Of a stretch of 21,815 bases of DNA, positions 7,350 through 13,729 are shown in pieces. The notes under the pieces are model-generated. The model was not told the DNA's origin, made no database searches, and worked only from the letters and a program-made list of their open reading frames with translations. Position numbers and translations under genes: made by a program. The DNA is taken from assembly GCA_937898895.1 (NCBI GenBank), contig CALDKL010000896.1, positions 1-21,815 on the forward strand, written 5' to 3'. This DNA is from an uncultured Verrucomicrobiae bacterium. Its GTDB lineage: Bacteria; Verrucomicrobiota; Verrucomicrobiia; Verrucomicrobiales; DEV007. How positions within the stretch are numbered: position 1 is the first letter of the stretch; each line of letters opens with the position of its first letter.

Positions 7350-8633
7350 ATGACTTCGCCTGCTCTCGAATCCTCTGGCCCGTGGTATCGCGGGATTACG
7401 CGCTATGAGTGGCTTGTTCTTCTCATCGCCTCGGCGGGGTGGGTCTTCGACGTCTACGAGGGCCAGATTTTCAATCTGACGCGCAATCAACTTCTCCAGG
7501 AGATCCTCGGGGTCGAAGCAGGACATGCCGAGCTGAAGACCCAGGGGGACCGGCTTCTCGGCATCTTCCTCCTCGGCGGCATGGTCGGCGGCGTGCTCTT
7601 CGGATCGCTCGCGGACAAATATGGACGCCGCCCTGTCATGATCCTGACGATTCTGATGTATTCGGTATTCTCGGGTCTGACCTACTTTGCGGCGAATCTC
7701 GAACAGGTCATGGGGCTGCGGTTTCTTGTCGCCATGGGCATCGGTGGGGAATGGGCGGTGGCGGCGGCCCTCGTTGCGGAAGTCTTTCCGACAAGGGCCC
7801 GTGCCCATGCCTCGGGCATTTTTCATGCGACCTCCGTGATCGGAACGTGGATGGCGACAGGGGCGGCGATCCTCGTGGGCACGGAGTGGCGCTATGCCTA
7901 TCTCATCGGGGTCATTCCCGCGTTGCTGATCGTGTGGGTGCGCCTCACTGTGAGAGAACCGGAGACGTGGCAGCAGGCGACAGCGGATTCGACCCGGGTG
8001 CGCGGGAGCTTGAAGGAGTTGTTCACTTCGCGGCCCTGGGCGAAACACGCCATGTTGGCGATGGCTCTCGCGGCGGTCGGGCTCGGCACATTCTGGGCAC
8101 TCGTCGTGGCAGGACAGGATCTCGCCCGCGAACGACTCATCTCCGACGGCGTCGATCCGAAGGTAGCGGAGGAGAAGGCGAAGTTTGCCTATGGCATCGT
8201 GCAGACCCTCGGAGGCGGCATCGGGTTGGTACTGTTCGGCCCGATCAGTGCGAGGATCGGGCGGAGACGGACCTTCCTGTTCTATCACATCGCCGCAGCC
8301 CTCATCGTGCCCGCGACCTGTTATTTGCCGCAGAGCTACGGAAGCCTCCTGATTCTTTTGCCCGTCTTCGGATTCTTCACTCTCGGAATGCATGCAGGGT
8401 ACGCAGTCTATTTTCCGGAGCTCTTTCCGAATCACCTCCGCGCCACCGGTTCGAGTATCGGTTTCAATGGGGGGCGCTTGCTCGCCTTTGCCGTGCTGTG
8501 GTATGTGGCTCCGTGGTTGAAACGATCGATGGATCTCCCTGACGCCCTTTCCTGTCTCGCGTTGTTTTTCCTCCTCGGTGCCGTCCTTATGGCATTTCTT
8601 CCAGAAACACAAAACCGCGACCTGCCTGCTTGA
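7350..8633 (+). CDS. MFS transporter
   Basis: This is a 12-helix major facilitator protein of the inner membrane, 427 residues from the chosen start. The loop after helix 2 has the MFS signature GSLADKYGRRP, and the half-repeat after helix 8 has GPISARIGRRRTF. The helix 4-5 region MGIGGEWAVAAALVAEVFP resembles sugar, organic-acid and aromatic-acid:proton symporters. The substrate cannot be read from the sequence; the ROK-type regulator 54 bp downstream hints at a sugar or amino-sugar. The start is uncertain. ATG 7350 (MTSPALESSGPWYRG...) gives a natural MFS N-terminus and follows TTCTTCC, whereas ATG 7305 has a good GGAGG/AGGAG site but adds 15 residues of no apparent function; ATG 7335 is a third option. 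Confidence 0.93.
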   Translation: MTSPALESSGPWYRGITRYEWLVLLIASAGWVFDVYEGQIFNLTRNQLLQEILGVEAGHAELKTQGDRLLGIFLLGGMVGGVLFGSLADKYGRRPVMILTILMYSVFSGLTYFAANLEQVMGLRFLVAMGIGGEWAVAAALVAEVFPTRARAHASGIFHATSVIGTWMATGAAILVGTEWRYAYLIGVIPALLIVWVRLTVREPETWQQATADSTRVRGSLKELFTSRPWAKHAMLAMALAAVGLGTFWALVVAGQDLARERLISDGVDPKVAEEKAKFAYGIVQTLGGGIGLVLFGPISARIGRRRTFLFYHIAAALIVPATCYLPQSYGSLLILLPVFGFFTLGMHAGYAVYFPELFPNHLRATGSSIGFNGGRLLAFAVLWYVAPWLKRSMDLPDALSCLALFFLLGAVLMAFLPETQNRDLPA

Positions 8634-8658
8634 CAGGACCGCATTCAACCCAAACTAT
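8630..8658 (+). promoter_or_regulatory. Candidate promoter for the ROK gene
   Basis: A perfect -35 box TTGACA (8630-8635) overlaps the MFS stop codon. With a 17-bp spacer the -10 position reads AACTAT (8653-8658), only three of six matches to TATAAT. It would give the ROK gene its own promoter with a leader of about 25 nt. The poor -10 keeps confidence low. Confidence 0.25.
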
Positions 8659-8687
8659 GCCAGAAACCGCCTGCGGTTGACCGAATT

Positions 8688-9785
8688 ATGGATCCGGCCA
8701 CGCTCGAATCGCTGATTGTAAAAGAAATCCGCAAAGCGAAGACGATTTCGCGGCGCGATCTTGCCGAAAACCTCAGTATCGCCAAGTCCACTGCGGGCCG
8801 TCGAATCGATAGCATGATCGAGCGGGGACTTGTCCGGGAAAATGGCATCGAGGAGCGCAAGGTGGCAGGTCGGCCTCGTCGTTTCCTTGCCCTCCGCGGG
8901 GAATATGGGGCTTATGCGGGCTTCGACTTCGAGGCCCGCCACCTCTTTGGCGTGCTCACCGATTTCGACCACGGTACTCTCGAGCGCCGTAAGATCCGCC
9001 TTTCCGCCCATCCCAGTCGCGACGAGGTGCTCTCCCACATCCGCGAACTCCTGACAGAATTCCAATCCCTTCCCGCCGGTGCCCGGCTCATTGGCACGGG
9101 TATCGGGGTTCCCGGTCCGGTCCGCCGGGCGGATCGGGTGGGCATCTACTATCCCTATCTGGAGGGCTGGAGAAACGTCAATCTCGCCGAAGAACTTGCG
9201 CTCGACCCCTCCGTATTGCACATCGAAAACAATACTCGTTCCGTGGCACTGGCCGAATACTGGCACGGTCCCTACACCGGGACAGACAACCTTCTTTGCT
9301 TCACGGTTAGGACCGGGCTCGCCGCCGCGATCATCACCAATGGGGCTCTCGTCACGGGCCTCCACGAAATGGCCGGAGAGGTCCGCGGCTGGCCCGTCGA
9401 AGGGAATCTTTGGTTGGAAAAGGCCGCCTCGGTCCGGGCCGTCACCGACGGGGAACCTCCCGGCGGCGACAAATGGAAGGAGTTCGTGTCGCAGTGTCAG
9501 GAGGGCGACGGAGCCGCCCTCGCCACACTCGATGGGGCCGCCAAACACCACGGTGAGGCTCTCGCGCGCATGGTGCAGCTCCTCGACCCGGCTGTCATCT
9601 TCCTCTCGGGACCGTTCACCGAGCTGGAGGATCTCTATCTCGACCGTGTTCGCAGCGCAGTGATGAGCGCACTGGAGGGACATTTCTTCACTCCTCCGCC
9701 GATTCATGCGGCGACTCTCGGTGAATTCAGCGGAGCGCATGGGGCTGCTGCTTTGGCCGCAGCGGAGACCATGCTGAAGGGATGA
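8688..9785 (+). CDS. ROK-family transcriptional regulator with degraded kinase and zinc motifs
   Basis: The 365-residue product has an N-terminal winged helix-turn-helix at about 5-60 (ISRRDLAENLSIAKSTAGRRIDSM, then GRPRRFLAL) followed by a ROK actin-like ATPase fold from about 73 (GAYAGFDFEARHL, GTGIGVPGPV at 136-145). Architecture and size match NagC/XylR-type repressors that sense sugars. The catalytic block is altered: the usual ENDANAAALGE is ENNTRSVALAE at 180-190, so the catalytic Asp is Asn. The phosphate loop is VRTGLAAAI. The AGEIGH zinc signature is AGEVRGWP, and the CxCGxxGC cysteines are absent. It is therefore probably a regulator without sugar kinase activity. The MFS gene 54 bp upstream is its likely target; promoter competition or autoregulation is inferred. 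Confidence 0.88.
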   Translation: MDPATLESLIVKEIRKAKTISRRDLAENLSIAKSTAGRRIDSMIERGLVRENGIEERKVAGRPRRFLALRGEYGAYAGFDFEARHLFGVLTDFDHGTLERRKIRLSAHPSRDEVLSHIRELLTEFQSLPAGARLIGTGIGVPGPVRRADRVGIYYPYLEGWRNVNLAEELALDPSVLHIENNTRSVALAEYWHGPYTGTDNLLCFTVRTGLAAAIITNGALVTGLHEMAGEVRGWPVEGNLWLEKAASVRAVTDGEPPGGDKWKEFVSQCQEGDGAALATLDGAAKHHGEALARMVQLLDPAVIFLSGPFTELEDLYLDRVRSAVMSALEGHFFTPPPIHAATLGEFSGAHGAAALAAAETMLKG

Positions 9786-9830
9786 GCTTTCGGGTTGACT
9801 CCCATAGGGGAGCGTGAAAGAGTTTTGCCC

Positions 9831-10211
9831 ATGAAATCCGTCGCCCTGTTTTCCGCTCTGATAGGTACCGCCTTTTTCCCTGTCGAAGCCCACGAAGGGC
9901 ACCACGAATCCATCGTTCGCCGTTCGGCCTGTGGCGGTGGTGTGACGAGCCAAGTCGCAGCGGAACCCGCGAACGGACGGATCAAGGTCGAATACGAAGT
10001 CGACAATGCACAGCCCGGTGAGATCTGGAAAATCGTGATCCGCAAGAACAACAAGGTCATTCTCCGCACCCGGAAGCGCGTCGATGCCGAAGGCGAAGCG
10101 GAAGTGTCTGTCCTCACTGCGAATGAAAACGGAAACGACCGCATCATCGCCAGTGCCGTCCGTGTCGGAGGAGGCGGATCCTGCGAAGCGAAGGTGGTCG
10201 TCACGTTCTGA
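9831..10211 (+). CDS. Small secreted His-rich protein of unknown function
   Basis: The 126-residue product has a signal peptide (MKSVALFSALIGTAFFPVEA) whose predicted cleavage exposes an N-terminal HEGHHE cluster, a possible copper, zinc or nickel ligand. The mature chain of about 106 residues looks beta-rich (IKVEYEV, EIWKIVIRKNNKVILRTRKRV, EAEVSVLT, CEAKVVVTF), like a small Ig- or beta-sandwich-type domain, and has two cysteines (34 and 118) that could form a disulfide. I recognise no family. I chose ATG 9831 over 9795 because it puts the signal peptide at the start. It lies 45 bp after the ROK gene on the same strand, so it may be co-transcribed, but a link to sugar regulation is not evident. 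Confidence 0.7.
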   Translation: MKSVALFSALIGTAFFPVEAHEGHHESIVRRSACGGGVTSQVAAEPANGRIKVEYEVDNAQPGEIWKIVIRKNNKVILRTRKRVDAEGEAEVSVLTANENGNDRIIASAVRVGGGGSCEAKVVVTF

Positions 10212-10214
10212 AAC

Positions 10215-10249
10215 GGGCGCACGACGACGGCATCGTATCGAGTGCGCTC
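10215..10249. terminator. Hairpin between convergent genes, probable bidirectional terminator
   Basis: GGGCGCAC (10215-10222) pairs with GTGCGCTC (10242-10249), 8 bp with one G-U pair, and the loop contains a further ACGA/TCGT stem. ATTTCT follows on the plus strand. It fills the 36-bp gap between the secreted-protein gene and the EamA gene and overlaps the EamA stop codon. Confidence 0.45.
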
Positions 10250-11165
10250 ATTTCTCCGCCACCGCGATCTTGTGGATGGCGGCGAGAATAAGCCCGGCCC
10301 CGAGCCATTGCAGGGTGCCGAACTGTTCGTCGAACAGAAGCCATCCACCAGCGGTCGCGAAAACGGGCCAGAGCATTTGGATCGACGCTCCCGTGGTGAT
10401 GGTGAGGCAGCGATAGCCCTCGTTCATCGCGAGTTGTCCAAAACTCGCAGCCGTTGCGGCGAGGACGAGAAGGCTCGTGTCTGCCAGGGAGAGTCGGGGG
10501 AGGTCGGGACCGGCGAGCACCGCGATGGGCACGAGAATCCAGAGGCACTGTGCCAGATAGATCGTGCCGATGGAGTAGACAAAAGACAACTGCCGCACGA
10601 GGACGACGGCCCAGGCCGCAAGGATCGCTCCGGCGAGGGCGATGATCTCGTGAAGTCCGAAGGAAAATCGCGCATTCTCCCCGCTTGGCCCGATCAGCAG
10701 GACGATCCCGGCGAAGGCGAGCACGAGCCAGGCCGTGCGTGACACCGTGAGCGGTTCGCCAAGGGAGAACGTCGCAAAAACCGAGGCGAAAATGACATAC
10801 GTGTTGCAGACGAGTGTGGCTTTGCCCGCACCGAGTGAGGGGATCGTCCAGTAGTAGGCCGCCGTGCCCAGCAGTCCGACGATTCCACGCACGACGAGAT
10901 GGCGGTCGAGGAAGACCGGCATGACGGAGAGGGGTTTCCCTCCGCGGAAAAAGGCGAGGACCATGACCGTGCCAACGGCGGCGCGGAAAAGCAGGGGCAC
11001 ATCGGACCCGATCATGCTGCCTTCTCTCCCCACATGGCGCAGGAGCAACGTGTTCACCGAAAAGGCGAGCACGGAGAGCAGCATCACGATGAATCCACGG
11101 CGCGAGGTCGCTTTCGCTGAGAGCGGCGGGTCGACGGTATTGGAGGTCTCGACCGGCACTTTCAT
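10248..11165 (-). CDS. EamA/DMT-family membrane transporter
   Basis: The 305-residue product has ten predicted membrane helices in two EamA halves, the drug/metabolite transporter layout. The first half runs from GFIVMLLSVLAFSVNTLLLRHVG to FAGIVLLIGPSG near residue 160, and the second from HEIIALAGAILAAWAVVLVRQL to the C-terminus. GTAAYYWTIPSLGAGKATLV and AMNEGYRCLTITTGASIQMLWPVFATAGGWLLFDEQFGTLQWLGAGLI are typical EamA helix pairs. Members export or exchange amino acids, nucleobases or sugars; the substrate is not readable here. Its ATG overlaps the TGA of the HAD gene (ATGA at 11162-11165), so it is translationally coupled to that gene and likely works with it. It is the last gene of the minus-strand run. 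Confidence 0.93.
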   Translation of the reverse strand: MKVPVETSNTVDPPLSAKATSRRGFIVMLLSVLAFSVNTLLLRHVGREGSMIGSDVPLLFRAAVGTVMVLAFFRGGKPLSVMPVFLDRHLVVRGIVGLLGTAAYYWTIPSLGAGKATLVCNTYVIFASVFATFSLGEPLTVSRTAWLVLAFAGIVLLIGPSGENARFSFGLHEIIALAGAILAAWAVVLVRQLSFVYSIGTIYLAQCLWILVPIAVLAGPDLPRLSLADTSLLVLAATAASFGQLAMNEGYRCLTITTGASIQMLWPVFATAGGWLLFDEQFGTLQWLGAGLILAAIHKIAVAEK

Positions 11166-11938
11166 CGGGGAGAAGAAGCCGGGTCCGGCGGAGCTGCGAG
11201 ATCGGAATCAACCGTGTCAGAATAGGGGCGGGCGGGGGCTTGATGGTTCTGGCAAAGCAACGCCAAGATCCTCTCCGCATCGACTTCGGCGAGTGAGGCG
11301 ATGATCGCTGCGGCACCACTCCCGAGAAAACTCTCGCACGGATGCGTTGTCGTGACGGCGAGGGCACGCATCCCGGCAGCGAGGGCCGCCGCGATCCCGA
11401 CATGGGCATCCTCGATGACGAGACAGTGGCGAGGTTCACGATTGATCTTTCGGGCGGCCTCGAGGAAGACGTCCGGGGCCGGTTTTCCGCAGGTCACGTC
11501 TTCGGCTCCGGTGTAGTGGGGGCCGAAGAAAGAGGCAAGTCCCGTCGCTGCGAAACAGACTTCAATGTTTTTTCGGGAAGTCGACGAGCCGAGCGATACG
11601 GGCACTCCGGCGGCGGAGAGGCTTTCCAGGAGAGCGACGACTCCGGGGAGCGGCTCGATTCCGTCAGCGGCGAGGAGTTCGCGGTAGAGTTCCTCCTTGC
11701 GTTCGCCGAGGGCTTGGATCGTCGTCTCGTCGTCCGGGGAGGCCCAGCGAAAGATCTCGGGGATGCACATGGCGTTGCGCATGCCGAAGGATTCCTGGAA
11801 CTGCTCGTGCGTGAGTGGTTTTTCGATCTCTGCGGCGAGCCGGAACCAACTGCGCTCGTGTTGATCATGCGAATCGATGAGCACGCCGTCGAGATCGAAG
11901 ACGACACCGATTTCGGAAAAGGAGAGGAGCGCGGACAT
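11162..11938 (-). CDS. HAD-superfamily hydrolase, beta-phosphoglucomutase/phosphatase-like
   Basis: The 258-residue cytoplasmic enzyme has all four HAD motifs: DLDGV with nucleophile Asp15 and acid Asp17, GSSTSRKN at 117-124, the Lys in CGKPAPD at 150-156, and EDAHVG at 176-181. A four-helix cap lies between motifs I and II (HDQHERSWFRLAAEI to LPGV), as in subfamily I beta-phosphoglucomutase and small sugar-phosphate phosphatases. The C-terminal 25 or so residues (APARPYSDTVDSDLAAPPDPASSPR) are low-complexity and probably disordered. The substrate is likely a small phosphorylated metabolite. The overlap with the EamA gene suggests that enzyme and transporter act on linked compounds. The ATG is preceded by TCCCGCCCC with no Shine-Dalgarno sequence. 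Confidence 0.93.
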   Translation of the reverse strand: MSALLSFSEIGVVFDLDGVLIDSHDQHERSWFRLAAEIEKPLTHEQFQESFGMRNAMCIPEIFRWASPDDETTIQALGERKEELYRELLAADGIEPLPGVVALLESLSAAGVPVSLGSSTSRKNIEVCFAATGLASFFGPHYTGAEDVTCGKPAPDVFLEAARKINREPRHCLVIEDAHVGIAAALAAGMRALAVTTTHPCESFLGSGAAAIIASLAEVDAERILALLCQNHQAPARPYSDTVDSDLAAPPDPASSPR

Positions 11939-12005
11939 GGGGCGGGACTATCGCCCGATCCCTCCGTTCGGCAAGACGGATGCACAATGCCTCTGGTCGG
12001 GCGAC

Positions 12006-13670
12006 TCAGTGCGTGCAGCACATCGGACCCTCGAGGGTCTCGAGTCGGCGAAACCAGATGAGCTTCTGTTGCCACAGTGGCAGGGGGCGGAAGGCTTCTG
12101 CATCCCCGTAGACCTTGCCGTCTTTCCGGCCCAGCGATTCCTCCTTGCCATTGCGATTGTAGGTGACCTCGAAGTCGCCCTCACGCTCGCTGATGAGTCG
12201 TCGGAATTCGAACCAGGGCAGAAAACGGTGCCCTAGATTGGCAAATTGCTGGATCCCGCGCGGCTTGCTCGACGGGCCGAGAATGTCCGGTGCCGAGGTG
12301 AGTACCTCGACCATGTCAGACTGGAGTTTGAAGAGATCGATCCGCTTCAGGAACATGTGGTTGCCAGCACCTTCCGAACGCAAATTGCTGTACATCGAGA
12401 ACGAGGTCTGCGTGCGTCCTCCGATCCAGGGCCAGACTCCGTTGAGGAGGACCGGAAGGAGGCCGACCCAGGCAATCGTGGCCGAAGCTCGGTTCGGCAG
12501 GCGATCGCTGAGCCCCTTGGATTTCCATCCCGCGAGGAGATAACTCGCCCCGAGCCACAGGCCCCAGGTGAAAAAGGTGAAGAAGGCAATGCGGTTTGCC
12601 GTCCAGAAGACGTCGTAACTCCGGGCAATGGTGAGATAAAGGGTGCCCTGCGTCACGAGTGTCGCAAAAAACGCCCCGATGACGAGTGCATGCGCTCGGC
12701 GACGACCTTTTCCGAGGTCACCACCGCCGAGGCGGCGCGACTGGCGGTCCCACAAATCCTGCATCCGCTGGCCCCAATCGAGCGGGAGGAACAAGGCGAG
12801 CACTGCGAGAATGAGCGAGGTGAAACTGAAGATGCCCGCCGCATAGTGCATCGAGAGCCAGAGGTGGAACACCACGGCGGCAAGGAAACCGGGAAAGCGG
12901 GTGCGGCGGAAGGAGAGCAGGATGGGGATACCGAGTTCAAAAACGAGCGAACCCACCGCAGCGCCATAGAGAGTCCAGGTCGACGTGGGGATGATCCCTC
13001 CGAAGTAGGCGGCGATTTCTTTGTGGAGCTTCGCGGCGCAGGAAACTTCGGGATCGAAATAGTCCCAGTTCAGTTTTTGCATCACCGCCCAGCAGTACAT
13101 GACAAACACGGCGGCTCGCAGCACTGGAGCGGCTTTCGCAAAATAGGCATCTCCGAAATCGATCTTGGCGGGAGCGAAGAGGAAGCGACCGATCGCAAAC
13201 AGGAGGAACAGCGTCGTCAGTGCTCCGAGCAGATATCCCTGTGAAAAGTCCGGGAGCAGGAAGTACCCGGCCTTTCCCAGGATCGCGATGAGCACGAGGA
13301 GGGAGCGCGATCTCCAGACCGACCAGGTCCGCGCCAACTCTTCGCGACCGGCACCCCGGAAAAAGAATCCCGCCATCGCGAGGAGCATGATGAGATGCAG
13401 CATGCCTTCGTAGAGAATGTGGTTCGGCACGAAGGGCAGCTTTTCCCAAAGATGAAGCAACGAGGAGACCGCGAGCACTCCGAAGCGCAGGACGCAGTCG
13501 GAATGCTGGATCACTGCCACCGCCGCGAGCACCAGAACCCATCCCTGCCAGGATTCCGTCCAAAAAGTGAATGCCAGTTGGTGCGCCAGGGTCGTCGCCG
13601 CCCAGATAAAGGCGAAGGCGGAAAAAGGACGAAAGAGGGTGCGCTCGGCGGAGGAAGAGGGTGTGGTCAT
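12006..13670 (-). CDS. HTTM-like multi-pass membrane protein with soluble C-terminal domain
   Basis: The 554-residue product has roughly ten or more hydrophobic helices up to about 420 and a polar tail of about 130 residues. The membrane part (VPNHILYEGMLHLIMLLAMAGFF at 81-103, QKLNWDYFDPEVSCAAKLHKE at 198-218, then FELGIPILLSF and VVFHLWLSMHYAAGIFSFTS) resembles the HTTM group related to vitamin K-dependent gamma-carboxylase; I judge this from pattern, not search. The tail opens with TSFSMYSNLRSEGAGNH near 422, a block I recall from uncharacterised HTTM-like proteins, and ends with CCTH. No reaction can be assigned. The frame stays open up to 13928, but the upstream part is Arg-rich and overlaps the PBP gene, so I start at ATG 13670 (preceded by TCCCGTCGC). 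It lies 59 bp after the PBP gene. Confidence 0.8.
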   Translation of the reverse strand: MTTPSSSAERTLFRPFSAFAFIWAATTLAHQLAFTFWTESWQGWVLVLAAVAVIQHSDCVLRFGVLAVSSLLHLWEKLPFVPNHILYEGMLHLIMLLAMAGFFFRGAGREELARTWSVWRSRSLLVLIAILGKAGYFLLPDFSQGYLLGALTTLFLLFAIGRFLFAPAKIDFGDAYFAKAAPVLRAAVFVMYCWAVMQKLNWDYFDPEVSCAAKLHKEIAAYFGGIIPTSTWTLYGAAVGSLVFELGIPILLSFRRTRFPGFLAAVVFHLWLSMHYAAGIFSFTSLILAVLALFLPLDWGQRMQDLWDRQSRRLGGGDLGKGRRRAHALVIGAFFATLVTQGTLYLTIARSYDVFWTANRIAFFTFFTWGLWLGASYLLAGWKSKGLSDRLPNRASATIAWVGLLPVLLNGVWPWIGGRTQTSFSMYSNLRSEGAGNHMFLKRIDLFKLQSDMVEVLTSAPDILGPSSKPRGIQQFANLGHRFLPWFEFRRLISEREGDFEVTYNRNGKEESLGRKDGKVYGDAEAFRPLPLWQQKLIWFRRLETLEGPMCCTH

Positions 13671-13729
13671 GCGACGGGATTGAGGAATCGTTGCAGATGA
13701 AACCCAAGGCAAGGGTGATGACAAAAGAT

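Noticed and set aside
7209..8648. 479-codon minus-strand open frame
   Set aside because: Antisense to the MFS gene; its Arg/His/Glu-rich composition has no domain pattern, while the plus strand shows clear MFS motifs.
8655..9953. 432-codon minus-strand open frame
   Set aside because: Antisense to the ROK regulator and the start of the secreted-protein gene, with no motif of its own.
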